Of a stretch of 64,000 nt of DNA, positions 7,451-16,062 are shown piece after piece. The notes below the pieces were generated by a model. The model was not told the DNA's origin. It ran no database searches and saw nothing but the letters and a program-made list of their open reading frames with translations. The position numbers were made by a program, and so were the translations under genes. Origin of the DNA: Mangrovihabitans endophyticus (GTDB lineage: Bacteria; Actinomycetota; Actinomycetes; Mycobacteriales; Micromonosporaceae). The first letter of the stretch is position 1. Every line of letters begins with the position of its first letter. The stretch lies in contig NZ_BMMX01000016.1 of the NCBI RefSeq assembly GCF_014646155.1, positions 57,159 to 121,158 of the forward strand, read 5' to 3'.

Positions 7451-8920
7451 ATGTCGCACGGCGGTGAAATCTTCGGTCTCGGCGGAGATGCGTCCTCCGA
7501 GCCCAGCTTCGAGACCGCCTTGCGGGGGTACGACAAGAAGCAGGTCGAGCGATACGTCGCCCGCGCCGAGAACGAGATCGCCACGCTGGCCACCGAGCGC
7601 GAGCAGGCATACACGCAGATTCAGACGATGGCGGGTCAGATCGACCGGCTCCAGCAGGAGGCCGTCCAGGCCCGTCGGCAGAACGGCATCAGCGGCGAGG
7701 TCTCGTTCCGCCACCTCGGACCCCGCGTGGAGCAGATCCTCGCTCTCGCCGAGGAACAGGCCGAGGCGATCAAGACGTCCGCCACCGACGACATCGCGGC
7801 CCGCTTGGCCGAGGCCGAACGCATCCGGGCCGAAGCCGAGGCGCACGCCCACGACGCCTTCCGCGACTTCGAGATCGCGCTGGCGGCCCGCCGGGCCGAG
7901 GAGGAGAAGGCCGACAAGCAGCGCCGCGCCGCCGCCGAGAAAGCGGTGCAGGCCAGCCGCCAGTCGGCCGAGCAGATGCGCACCGAGGCGGAGAACGCAC
8001 TCTCCGGTGCCCGCGCGGAGGCGCAGCAACTGACCGAGAAGTCCGCCGAGGAGGCCGCGAAGGTGCGCGCCGAGGCGGACGACTACGCGAAGGCCGCCCG
8101 GTCACGCGCCGACCAGGAGATCACGACGCTGCGCACCACCGCCCAGCAGGAGGTCGAGCAGCAGCGCACGGCGGCCAAGCGCGAGCGTGACGAGCAGTCC
8201 GCGACGATCGAGCACGAGTTGGCCCAGCGCCGGCAGGCCGTGGTCGCCGAGCTCGGCCAGTTGCGCACCGACGTCGAGAAGCAGTGCGCCGACCTGCGCA
8301 GCGAGGCGGACAAGTACGCCGAGGATGTGCTTCGCCGCTCCGACGAGCAGGCCGGGTCGGTCCGCAAGGAGATCGCCGCGCAGCAGGAGAAGATCGCCGA
8401 GGCGGACCGCCGGTTCGCCACGGCCGAGGCCAAGGTGACCGAGGCCGAGCGGAAGCTGGCGGAGGCCACCGAGCGCGCCCAGGCCGCCGAGCGTGAGAGC
8501 GAGCGGGTGCAGCAGCGCCTGACCGAGACGCAGAAGGCGCTGGAGGCCGAACTCAAGCGGGTTGCCGAGGCGAAGCGGGCCGGTGAGGCCGCCGAGCGGC
8601 ATGCCGCGGACGTGCGCCGCCAGGTGCAGAAGGAAGCCAAGCGGGTGGCCGAGCTGGCCGCCGCCGCGGTGCTGGCCGCAGCCGCCGCGCCAGACGATGA
8701 CACCAACGTGTCGGGCGGCGAGGAGAAGGCGGCGGCCAAGCAGCCGGCCACACCGGCAGCCCAGTCCACACCGGCAGCCCAGAGCACACCGGCAGCCGGC
8801 GACGGGCAGGCCGGCCCCGGCGGACAGGCGACCCCCGCCGCCCCGCCGGCCAAGGTGACCGCGTCCGCCAAGGTCACCGTGCCGTCGGCGGGCAACCGCG
8901 TCGGCGCGGACGCCGAGTAA
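7451..8920 (+). CDS. Coiled-coil DivIVA-domain protein, paralogue 2
   Basis: A 489-residue paralogue of the gene at 5698, with the same order: short N-terminus with ALRGYDKKQVERYV at about 27-40, a long Ala/Glu/Arg coiled coil to about 400, then an Ala/Pro/Thr tail with AQSTPA repeats. The ATG at 7451 is chosen because GAGG (7438-7441) and GGAG (7444-7447) precede it; ATG 7442 and an upstream start at 7403 are alternatives. A filament or polarity scaffold role is inferred. The two genes are separated by 280 bp containing the 38-bp palindrome. Confidence 0.78.
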   Translation: MSHGGEIFGLGGDASSEPSFETALRGYDKKQVERYVARAENEIATLATEREQAYTQIQTMAGQIDRLQQEAVQARRQNGISGEVSFRHLGPRVEQILALAEEQAEAIKTSATDDIAARLAEAERIRAEAEAHAHDAFRDFEIALAARRAEEEKADKQRRAAAEKAVQASRQSAEQMRTEAENALSGARAEAQQLTEKSAEEAAKVRAEADDYAKAARSRADQEITTLRTTAQQEVEQQRTAAKRERDEQSATIEHELAQRRQAVVAELGQLRTDVEKQCADLRSEADKYAEDVLRRSDEQAGSVRKEIAAQQEKIAEADRRFATAEAKVTEAERKLAEATERAQAAERESERVQQRLTETQKALEAELKRVAEAKRAGEAAERHAADVRRQVQKEAKRVAELAAAAVLAAAAAPDDDTNVSGGEEKAAAKQPATPAAQSTPAAQSTPAAGDGQAGPGGQATPAAPPAKVTASAKVTVPSAGNRVGADAE

Positions 8921-9063
8921 CACCGGCGCTTCGTCCGCGGGCGGCGCTGCCGCGTGCCGGGTGGCGTGGCCCGCGACCGTACCGATAGGTTTCCGGCCGG
9001 GAAGTTCGGGTGGTCGCAGCGGCCGTGATGACCGCTGCCCCGGCTCCTCAGGTGAGGTGACCC

Positions 9064-10350
9064 TTGGCGGCCCAGGAACACGACCCGGCCACCCGACCCG
9101 TCGACACCCGCGAACCCGCCGAGATCGAACAAACCCGCCCGGGGACCACGCAAACGCCCGACGCCGAGGACGACCGGCCGGAGCGCACCACCCGGGAGAC
9201 GTCCCGCCCGGGTGGTGCCGACCCGCACGATGCCGACCCGGACGGTGCCGACCCGGGTGATGCCGAACCGGACGATGCCGACCCGGACGACCAGCACCGG
9301 GGCCGCTTCGGGGTGCCCGGCGCGCCACTCAACCGCCGCAACCCGTTCTTCATCGGCTTCGTCGGCGGGCTGGGCCTGCTCCTCGCGTACGGCACATTCC
9401 TCGGCCTGCGCAACGCCGCATCCATCCTGGTGCTCATCTTCGTGGCGTTGTTCCTGGCCATCGGGCTCAACCCGGCGGTGAACCGGCTGCGCCGCGCACA
9501 CCTGCCGCGCGGGCTCGCGGTCGCGGTGGTCGCCCTGGTCATGGTCGGCCTGGTCGCCGGTGCGGTGATCGCGCTGATTCCGCCGCTTGTCACGCAGACC
9601 ACCGAGCTGATCAACAATGTGCCGGGCTTCATCCGGAGCCTGCAGCGCAACGAGACGGTCAACGAGCTGGTGGAGCGCTACGACATCCTGAACAAGGTGC
9701 AGAGCGCGCTGGACGCCGGCACCGTCGGCAACGCCCTCGGCGGGGTGGTGGGCGGCGCCCGGCTGATCTTCGGGACCATCTTCAACGTCCTGACCGTGCT
9801 GGTGCTGACCATCTACTTCATGGCCGCGTTCGAGCGGCTCAAGGAGAGCGCCTACGCGTTGGTGCCCGCCTCACGGCGTACCCGGGTGCGGCTGCTCACC
9901 GACGAGATCCTCAGCAAGGTCGGCGGTTACATGGTCGGCGCGCTGGCCATCGCCGTGCTCGCCGGGCTGAGCACGTGGGTGTTCGCGATGATCGTCGGAC
10001 TGGCCTATCCGTTCGCGCTGGCCGTGGTGGTCGCGGTCTGCGATCTGATCCCGCAGATCGGCGCGACCCTCGGCGCGGTCATCGTCAGCCTGGTCGGCGT
10101 CGCGTCGTCGCTCTACACCGGCATCGCCTGCGCGGTGTTCTTCATCGTCTACCAGCAGGTGGAGAACTACCTCATCTATCCCCGCGTGATGCGCCGCTCG
10201 GTGCAGGTCAGCGACGTCGCGGCGGTGGTGGCCGCACTGCTGGGCGTGGCGCTGTTCGGCGTGGTGGGCGCGCTGGTGGCGATCCCCATGGTGGCCGGCG
10301 TGCAGTTGCTGATCCGTGAGGTCGTCCGACCCAGCATGCAGCGCCGCTGA
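9064..10350 (+). CDS. AI-2E/PerM family membrane protein
   Basis: A 428-residue permease-like protein of the AI-2E transporter (PerM/UPF0118) family. Residues 1-85 are acidic and disordered, with repeated Asp-Ala-Asp-Pro units; seven to eight hydrophobic segments follow from about 95, including the characteristic NPAVNRL and a re-entrant region ahead of the C-terminal helices (DLIPQIGA, EVVRP). The start is TTG at 9064 with AGGTGAGG just upstream; the nearby in-frame GTG at 9052 runs into a stop. Substrate is unknown; family members have been linked to signal export or Na+/H+ exchange. Confidence 0.85.
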   Translation: MAAQEHDPATRPVDTREPAEIEQTRPGTTQTPDAEDDRPERTTRETSRPGGADPHDADPDGADPGDAEPDDADPDDQHRGRFGVPGAPLNRRNPFFIGFVGGLGLLLAYGTFLGLRNAASILVLIFVALFLAIGLNPAVNRLRRAHLPRGLAVAVVALVMVGLVAGAVIALIPPLVTQTTELINNVPGFIRSLQRNETVNELVERYDILNKVQSALDAGTVGNALGGVVGGARLIFGTIFNVLTVLVLTIYFMAAFERLKESAYALVPASRRTRVRLLTDEILSKVGGYMVGALAIAVLAGLSTWVFAMIVGLAYPFALAVVVAVCDLIPQIGATLGAVIVSLVGVASSLYTGIACAVFFIVYQQVENYLIYPRVMRRSVQVSDVAAVVAALLGVALFGVVGALVAIPMVAGVQLLIREVVRPSMQRR

Positions 10351-10376
10351 CCCCGGCGCACCGGGCGTCGCCGGTG

Positions 10377-11183
10377 CTATCCGCGCCGCTGCTCCGGGCC
10401 GGCCACCGGCACGTCCTGGAAGGCGGCCACCGTGCGGTCCGCGTACGCGCCGGCGTCCCCGGCTTCCATCGGCCCGTCCCAGGTGCGCGGCAGCGGCACC
10501 GGAACCGCCGGAGCGACCCGCCGTACCACCTCGTCCAGCACGGTCTCCGCGTCACCCACCCACAGGTGCTTGGCACCCGGTACACCGACCACCTCCGCCT
10601 GCGGCACCACGGCGAACCGTTCGGTCGCCTCGGCCGGCCGCAGATAGTCGTCGAACTCCGGGACCAATGCGGTAAGCGGCTTACCCGACCCGGCCCACGC
10701 CTGCAGATGTTCGGGACCGGAGAAGCGCAGCGGCGGCGAGAGCAGAATGGCGCCGCGCACCTCCGGGTCCAGCCCATGCATCAACGCCAGGTCGGTGCCG
10801 AAGGACCAGCCGAGAAGCCACCGGTTCGGCAGGTCGGCGAACTCGGCGTACTCGATCGCCGCAGCCACGTCGTACCGCTCGTCCACCGCCGCGGAGAACG
10901 CGCCCTCGCTGGTGCCGCGGACGCTGGAAGTGCCGCGGGTGTTGAAGCGCAGCACCGCCACCCCGGCCAGCGCGGGCAGCCGCCACGCGGCCTTGCGGAA
11001 GAGGTGGCTGTCCATCATGCCGCCGTGCGTGGGCAGCGGGTGCAGGCAGATCAGGGTCGCGACCGGTTCGCCGCCCTCCGGCACCGCGAGCTCGCCGACG
11101 AGCCGCATCCCATCGGCGGTGTGCAGCTCGATATCCGTACGGCGGGCGGGCAGCACCGAGTTGGCGCGGATCTGCTGGCTCAT
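10377..11183 (-). CDS. Alpha/beta hydrolase
   Basis: A 268-residue alpha/beta hydrolase of the short DUF-type group often annotated as alpha/beta fold hydrolase. Oxyanion-region LICLHPLPTHGG precedes the RFNTRGT strand, the nucleophile elbow is GWSFGT, and a late GAKHLWVGD supplies the catalytic His. Start ATG 11183 is set 9 nt after TAAGG; ATG 11192 is a possible alternative. The gene starts 11 bp after the zinc-ribbon-like gene and is probably co-transcribed with it. Substrate unknown. Confidence 0.85.
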   Translation of the reverse strand: MSQQIRANSVLPARRTDIELHTADGMRLVGELAVPEGGEPVATLICLHPLPTHGGMMDSHLFRKAAWRLPALAGVAVLRFNTRGTSSVRGTSEGAFSAAVDERYDVAAAIEYAEFADLPNRWLLGWSFGTDLALMHGLDPEVRGAILLSPPLRFSGPEHLQAWAGSGKPLTALVPEFDDYLRPAEATERFAVVPQAEVVGVPGAKHLWVGDAETVLDEVVRRVAPAVPVPLPRTWDGPMEAGDAGAYADRTVAAFQDVPVAGPEQRRG

Positions 11184-11194
11184 GTCGACCATCC

Positions 11195-11542
11195 TTACCC
11201 GTATCGCGGGGCGTTGCGCGACCGTTCCACGGCTGGCCCGCGCCGGTCCCGGGCACGCCAGCATCCGGCGTGCCAATGCCGGCGGTCGGACTCGTCGCCG
11301 CGGCCGTCCGCCGGCCAGGCGACCACGTGTGGCACGCCGGGGCGGATCTCCTGAACACAGCCCGGGCACCGGTATGTCTTCGACGCCGCGCCGCCGGAGA
11401 TCGACCGCACCTGCCACTCGCCGTCCTGCCACTGCTGGACGCCGCCGACGCCCCGGCGCACCCGCTCCTCAAGCAGCTCGGGCGGCGCCGCGTCGGGGCG
11501 CGGCGCCGCACCGCGACGTGTCCGATTTCGGCGAGGGCTCAT
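11195..11542 (-). CDS. Conserved actinobacterial zinc-ribbon-like protein
   Basis: A 115-residue basic protein beginning MSPRRNRTR. It has CPGC (about 60-63), a PHVVAWP segment and RRHWHAGCW followed by RSRNAPRY. The Cys pair and His/Cys cluster suggest a structural zinc site of HNH or ribbon type. It matches in my memory a widespread Streptomyces protein mislabelled ATP/GTP-binding protein; the function is unknown. It is divergent from the aldehyde dehydrogenase, probably leaderless, and followed by the hydrolase at 11 bp. Confidence 0.75.
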   Translation of the reverse strand: MSPRRNRTRRGAAPRPDAAPPELLEERVRRGVGGVQQWQDGEWQVRSISGGAASKTYRCPGCVQEIRPGVPHVVAWPADGRGDESDRRHWHAGCWRARDRRGPAVERSRNAPRYG

Positions 11543-11544
11543 AG

Positions 11545-11567
11545 GTTCCCAGAATACTTCTGAGAAC
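11545..11567. promoter_or_regulatory. 23-bp palindromic operator between divergent genes
   Basis: GTTCCCAGAA and TTCTGAGAAC flank a TAC spacer and differ by one base from perfect symmetry. The site fills most of the 37-bp gap between the two divergent start codons and covers the leaderless -10 of the minus-strand gene (TATTCT, 11551-11556 reversed). A dimeric repressor here would control both genes. The regulator is unknown. Confidence 0.6.
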
Positions 11568-11573
11568 TAAACT
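11568..11573 (+). promoter_or_regulatory. Leaderless -10 box of aldehyde dehydrogenase gene
   Basis: TAAACT ends 6 nt before the ATG at 11580, and no Shine-Dalgarno sequence is present. It directly abuts the palindrome at 11545-11567. Confidence 0.5.
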
Positions 11574-11579
11574 CACGTT

Positions 11580-13076
11580 ATGGCGGTGACCCATCCTCCC
11601 GGTGTCCCGGTCGTCGACGACGGCGTCCTGATCTCCACCCATCCCGCGTCCGGCGCGGAGGTGGGCCGCGTGCCGGTGGCCGACGAGGCCGCCGTCGCCG
11701 CGACGCTCGCCCGTGCCCGCGCCGCGACGGCCTGGTGGGTGAGCCTCGGCTTCGACGGCCGCAAGGAGCGCCTGCTGCGCTGGCGCTCGATCGTGGCCAA
11801 CCGGCTGGCCGAGCTCGCCGACCTGACCGGCCGCGAGACGGGCAAGCCGGAGGCGGACGCGATCGTCGAGACGAGCGCGGCTCTGGAGCACCTCGACTGG
11901 GCCGCGGGCAACGCCCGGCGGGTGCTCGGACCGCACCGCACCCGGACCCGGCTGCTGTTGGCCGAGCACTCCGGCCACGTGGAATACCAGCCGCTCGGCG
12001 TCGTCGGCGTGATCGGCCCGTGGAACTACCCGATCCTCACCCCGAGCGGACCGATCTCCGGCGCGCTGGCCGCCGGAAACGCGGTGATCCTGAAACCCAG
12101 CGAATACACCCCGATGGTGGGTCAATGGCTCGCCGACACGTTCGCCGAGGCGGTGCCCGAGCATCCGGTGCTGCAGACGGTGCACGGGCTCGGTGACGTC
12201 GGCGCGGCGCTGTGCCGCAGCGGCGTCGACAAGATCTCGTTCACCGGGTCCACCGCGACCGCCAAGAAGGTGATGGCCGCGTGCGCCGAGGGCCTGGTGC
12301 CGGTGGTCATCGAGGCGGGCGGCAAGGACGCGCTGATCGTGGACGCGGACGCCGACGTGCCGGCGGCGGCGGAGGCGGCCGTCTGGGGCGCGATGACCAA
12401 CGCCGGGCAGACCTGCATCGGCATCGAGCGGGCGTACGCGGTGGCGCCCGTCTATGACGCCTTCGTGGACGCCGTGGTGGCCCGCGCGGGCCGGTTGCGG
12501 GTCGGCGAGGAGATCGGCCCGATCACCATGCCGGGCCAAATCGACGTGATCCGCCGGCACATCGAGGACGCGCTGCAACGCGGCGGCCGGGCCGTGCTGG
12601 GCGGGGCGGATGCGGTGCGCCCACCGTACGTGTCGCCGACGGTCCTGGTCGACGTGCCGGAGGACAGCGCGGCCATCCGCGAGGAGACCTTCGGGCCGAC
12701 GCTGACCATCACCCGGGTGGCCGACGCCGAGGAGGCCCTCGCCAAGGTCAACGCCCTGCCGTACGGGCTGGGCGGCGCCGTCTTCGGCCGGGCCAACGCG
12801 GTGCGGATCGCGCGCCGGATGACATGCGGCATGGTGGCGGTGAACTCCACGCTCACCTTCGTCGGGATGAGCACCCTGCCGTTCGGCGGCGTGGCCGACT
12901 CCGGATTCGGGCGCATCCACGGCGACGACGGGCTGCGGGAGTTCTCCCGGGCGAAGGCGATCACCGTCCGCCGGGCCCGCAGCCTGCTGCCCGCGATGAC
13001 CTTCGAACGCACGCCCGCGCAGGTGGCCCGGATCGCCCGGGTGCTGCGGATGCTCTTCGGTCGCGCCCCGCGCTGA
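11580..13076 (+). CDS. NAD(P)-dependent aldehyde dehydrogenase
   Basis: A 498-residue ALDH-superfamily enzyme oxidising an aldehyde to a carboxylate, resembling the succinate-semialdehyde dehydrogenase group. Visible features are the PWNYP and KPSE cofactor motifs, FTGS, the general base E245 in VIEAGGKDA, catalytic C279 in NAGQTCIG and EETFGP near residue 370. It starts leaderlessly from the compact divergent promoter and is followed by a hairpin at 13083-13116. Substrate cannot be fixed from sequence. Confidence 0.9.
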   Translation: MAVTHPPGVPVVDDGVLISTHPASGAEVGRVPVADEAAVAATLARARAATAWWVSLGFDGRKERLLRWRSIVANRLAELADLTGRETGKPEADAIVETSAALEHLDWAAGNARRVLGPHRTRTRLLLAEHSGHVEYQPLGVVGVIGPWNYPILTPSGPISGALAAGNAVILKPSEYTPMVGQWLADTFAEAVPEHPVLQTVHGLGDVGAALCRSGVDKISFTGSTATAKKVMAACAEGLVPVVIEAGGKDALIVDADADVPAAAEAAVWGAMTNAGQTCIGIERAYAVAPVYDAFVDAVVARAGRLRVGEEIGPITMPGQIDVIRRHIEDALQRGGRAVLGGADAVRPPYVSPTVLVDVPEDSAAIREETFGPTLTITRVADAEEALAKVNALPYGLGGAVFGRANAVRIARRMTCGMVAVNSTLTFVGMSTLPFGGVADSGFGRIHGDDGLREFSRAKAITVRRARSLLPAMTFERTPAQVARIARVLRMLFGRAPR

Positions 13077-13082
13077 GCAGGC

Positions 13083-13116
13083 CCCGGGCCGCGGGGCGCG
13101 GGCCCGGCGGCCCGGG
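13083..13116. terminator. GC-rich hairpin after aldehyde dehydrogenase gene
   Basis: CCCGGGCC (13083-13090) pairs with GGCCCGGG (13109-13116), 7 bp after the stop codon. No U-tract follows. It separates the ALDH gene from the ABC exporter operon. Confidence 0.55.
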
Positions 13117-13120
13117 CTGC

Positions 13121-13126
13121 TAGCGT
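13121..13126 (+). promoter_or_regulatory. Probable leaderless -10 of ABC exporter operon
   Basis: TAGCGT fits TANNNT and lies 8 nt before the GTG at 13135, which lacks a Shine-Dalgarno sequence. Confidence 0.4.
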
Positions 13127-13134
13127 CGTCAGCC

Positions 13135-13779
13135 GTGGCTGATCATCCGGCGGTGGAGGTCGACGACCTGACGGTCGGTTACGGATCCACGCCCGTCCTG
13201 ACCGGTGTGTCGCTGCGCGTGGCGCGCGGCTCGGTCGTCTGCCTGACCGGCGAGAACGGCATCGGCAAGTCGACCCTGCTGCGGTGCGTCAGCGGTCTGC
13301 AGCGCGCCGATGCCGGGACGGTACGCGTGTTCGGCCGCTCCCCCGGTGGCACGCCGCAGTTCTGGCGTGCCGTGGTGAGCACAGTGGAACCGCCCTCGTG
13401 GTATCCGGGGCTGACCACCCGCGAGCACGGCGAGCTGGTGTGCCGAGCGCACGGCCTGGATCCGGACGACGCGGGCATCGACGAGGCGCTGGACCGGTTC
13501 GGCCTGGCCGGGCACGCCGACGCCATCCCGGCCTCGCTGTCGTCCGGGCAGAAGCAACGCCTCGTGTTGGCGCTGGCCCTGTTGCGTCCCAGCTCGCTGC
13601 TGGTGCTGGACGAGCCGGAGCAACGCCTCGACCCGGACGCGCGGGCCGCCGTCGCGGCGATGCTGCGTGACTATCGGGAGACCGGCGGCACGGTGCTGAT
13701 GGCGGGCCACGACGACGGCTTCGCCCGCGCCGCAGGCGCCGAAATCGTCACCGTGGCCGCGCTGATCGGCACGCCGTGA
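13135..13779 (+). CDS. ABC transporter ATP-binding protein
   Basis: A 214-residue ATPase subunit of a two-gene exporter. The Walker A is GENGIGKST, the signature is LSSGQKQ and the Walker B is LLVLDEPEQRLD, followed by a switch His in AGHDDG. Its stop overlaps the permease start as GTGA, so the two are translationally coupled. Substrate is unknown. Confidence 0.9.
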   Translation: MADHPAVEVDDLTVGYGSTPVLTGVSLRVARGSVVCLTGENGIGKSTLLRCVSGLQRADAGTVRVFGRSPGGTPQFWRAVVSTVEPPSWYPGLTTREHGELVCRAHGLDPDDAGIDEALDRFGLAGHADAIPASLSSGQKQRLVLALALLRPSSLLVLDEPEQRLDPDARAAVAAMLRDYRETGGTVLMAGHDDGFARAAGAEIVTVAALIGTP

Positions 13780-15311
13780 CCGCCGCGGCACCGACCACCA
13801 CCGTCACGGCGGCCACGGTGCCGGTGGGCCCGGTCCGGCGCTGGATCCGCCGCCGCCGTTTCGCCTACATGGAGCGCGGCGAAATGCTCGGCTCGCTCTA
13901 CTTCGCGGTGTTCTTCGTGGCGGTCGCCGCCGCGCTGCTGCACCGGCAATGGGCCGCGGTGTTCTGGCCCGCACGGCCGGACGCCTCGATGCTGTTCGAC
14001 GCCGGGCTGGCCGCGGCGCTGCTCGGCGCCCTCTTTCTGGCGATGCGCCGCCTGGGGCCCCTGGCGCTGAGCCGCCCGGCCGTTTCGTGGCTGCTCACCG
14101 CCCCGGTGAGCCGGCGTCGCCTGCTGCTGCCGTCGCTGCTGGTGGCGGTGGTCGGCGGCATGCTCGCCGGGGCCGCGGCGGGTGTCGCGCTGGTCGGTCG
14201 GGCCGGTCCGCGCACCGCCGGGGTGGTGGCCGCGGCGGCGGGGGCGGGGGCTCTGTCGGGCGCGGCGGTGCTGCTGACCGCGCTGGCCGCGCAGGCGCGC
14301 AGCGGCGCGGCGACCGGCGACGACGTGGCCTACCTGATCCTCACCGCGGGCCTGGCGGCGCTGGTCGCCGACGCGGTGACCGACGCGGCCCCGCCGGTGC
14401 TCTGGCCGGCCGGGCGGGCCTTCCTGGTGGCGGGGGGCGCGCTTGCGGTGATCGTTGTCGCCGGGTTCACCGTGGCCGTCCGGCGGCTCGGCACGGTGTC
14501 CGACGAACGCATCGTGGAGTCCTCGCGCACCGCCGGCACGCTGGCCGACGCGGTGTTCGGTGTGGAGCCGTCGTTCGTCACCGAGATGCTCGCGAAGCGG
14601 TACTGGGCCGGTCGCCGGTTACGGTCGCGGCCGTTGCGCGGCCCGGGACGCCGCGGCTTGCCGGTGCTGGTCGTGCAGGACGTGCTGCTCGCCGCCCGGC
14701 GACCCCGGCGGCTGCTGGCGCTGGCCGGTTCGTCCGCCGCGCCGCTGCTGCTCACGCACGCGCCCGGGTGGTTGCTCGGCGTCGCGGTGCTGCTCGGCGC
14801 CATGGCGGCGGGCGGGGTCACCACCGGCACGGTGCGCACCGACACCGGCAATCCCTGGATGCTGCGGCTGCTCGGGCTCGACTCCCGGCAGGCGGTCACC
14901 CAGCGCCTGTACGTGCCCGGCGCGCTGGCCGCGCTGTGGAGCGCCGCCGCGCTGACCCTGCTCGACCTGACGCACGTGGTGCCCGGCGGTCCCTGGTGGG
15001 CGCTGGGCCTGACGCTCGGCCCGGTCGGCGCGGTGGCCGCGGTGCGCCGTGCCCGCGCCGGTTTCGTGGACAGCGGCCTGCTGCCGCTGGACACTCCGAT
15101 GGGGTCGGTGTCCACCGGGCCGGTGCTCGCCGCGGTGATCGGCGTCGAGGTGCTGCTACTCGGCCTGCCGACGCTGGTGCACCTGGCCGGTGGCGACCCG
15201 CTGGATTGGACGACAGTCCTGGTGCAGGCGGTGGCCGGGGCGGGCGGCGCGTCCGCGTACCTGTCCCTCACCACCGCCGTCGACCGGGTGGAGCTGTCCG
15301 CGCGGCGCTGA
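13776..15311 (+). CDS. ABC exporter permease (DUF6297-like)
   Basis: A 511-residue integral membrane protein with about twelve hydrophobic segments, rich in Ala/Leu/Val/Gly. A basic amphipathic N-terminus (RRWIRRRRFAYMERGEM) precedes the first helix, as in the DUF6297 actinobacterial permease group that pairs with a small ATPase. The GTG start overlaps the ATPase stop by 4 bp. It is convergent with nucS. Confidence 0.75.
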   Translation: MTAAAPTTTVTAATVPVGPVRRWIRRRRFAYMERGEMLGSLYFAVFFVAVAAALLHRQWAAVFWPARPDASMLFDAGLAAALLGALFLAMRRLGPLALSRPAVSWLLTAPVSRRRLLLPSLLVAVVGGMLAGAAAGVALVGRAGPRTAGVVAAAAGAGALSGAAVLLTALAAQARSGAATGDDVAYLILTAGLAALVADAVTDAAPPVLWPAGRAFLVAGGALAVIVVAGFTVAVRRLGTVSDERIVESSRTAGTLADAVFGVEPSFVTEMLAKRYWAGRRLRSRPLRGPGRRGLPVLVVQDVLLAARRPRRLLALAGSSAAPLLLTHAPGWLLGVAVLLGAMAAGGVTTGTVRTDTGNPWMLRLLGLDSRQAVTQRLYVPGALAALWSAAALTLLDLTHVVPGGPWWALGLTLGPVGAVAAVRRARAGFVDSGLLPLDTPMGSVSTGPVLAAVIGVEVLLLGLPTLVHLAGGDPLDWTTVLVQAVAGAGGASAYLSLTTAVDRVELSARR

Positions 15312-15348
15312 CCGCCGACGGCGTCGCAGGCCCCGGGTGGGCACGGCC

Positions 15349-16008
15349 TCAGAACAGGGTCAGCTCGTCGCGCTTCATGCCGCGCAGCAGGTCGTAGTCG
15401 ACCACCACACACCGGATGCCACGGTCGGTGGCCAGCACTCGGGCCTGCGGTTTGATCTCCTGTGCGGCGAAGATGCCCCGCACCGGCGCCAGCAGCGGGT
15501 CCCGGTTCATCAGCTCCAGATATCGGGTGAGCTGTTCCACGCCGTCGATCTCGCCGCGCCTCTTGATCTCCACCGCCACCGCGGCGCCCGATGCGTCCCG
15601 GCACAGCAGGTCCACCGGCCCGATCGCGGTCATGAACTCGCGGCGCACCAGCGTCCAGTCCTCGCCGAAGGTCTCCGGATGCGCCGCCAGCAACTCCTGC
15701 AGGTGCGCCTCCACGCCGTCCTTCACCAGTCCCGGGTCCACCCCCAGGTCGTACGACGTGTCCTGGAAGATCTCCTCCAGGGTGATGCGCAGTTCCTCGC
15801 CCGCCTTGTTGACCACCTTCCAGACGCCCGGCGCCTCCTGCAGCTTGCAGGGCGGGCTCATCCAGTTCAGCGGCTTGTAGGCACGGTCGTCGGCGTGGAT
15901 CGAGACCGATCCGTCCGCCTTGACCATCAGCAACCGCACCGCCGGAGGCAGATGGGCGGAGAGCCGGCCGACATAGTCCACGGAGCACTTCGCGATGACC
16001 AGACGCAC
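15349..16008 (-). CDS. nucS: Mismatch-specific endonuclease NucS/EndoMS
   Basis: A 219-residue NucS, matching the mycobacterial and corynebacterial enzymes in length. It cleaves both strands at G-T, G-G and T-T mismatches and replaces MutS/MutL in most actinobacteria. The N-terminal DNA-binding part has YVGRLSAHLPPA and DDRAYKPLNWMSPPC; the RecB-like nuclease core carries GPVDLLCRD and VAVEIKRRGEIDG, the PD-(D/E)xK motif. The C-terminus ends in a beta-clamp-like tail. The GTG start aligns with the usual family start. Confidence 0.95.
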   Translation of the reverse strand: MRLVIAKCSVDYVGRLSAHLPPAVRLLMVKADGSVSIHADDRAYKPLNWMSPPCKLQEAPGVWKVVNKAGEELRITLEEIFQDTSYDLGVDPGLVKDGVEAHLQELLAAHPETFGEDWTLVRREFMTAIGPVDLLCRDASGAAVAVEIKRRGEIDGVEQLTRYLELMNRDPLLAPVRGIFAAQEIKPQARVLATDRGIRCVVVDYDLLRGMKRDELTLF

Positions 16009-16062
16009 CGCACGACAGTAGCGGAACGGGCGAGACGTGCGCGCCGGTGCCATGCTGAGAAC

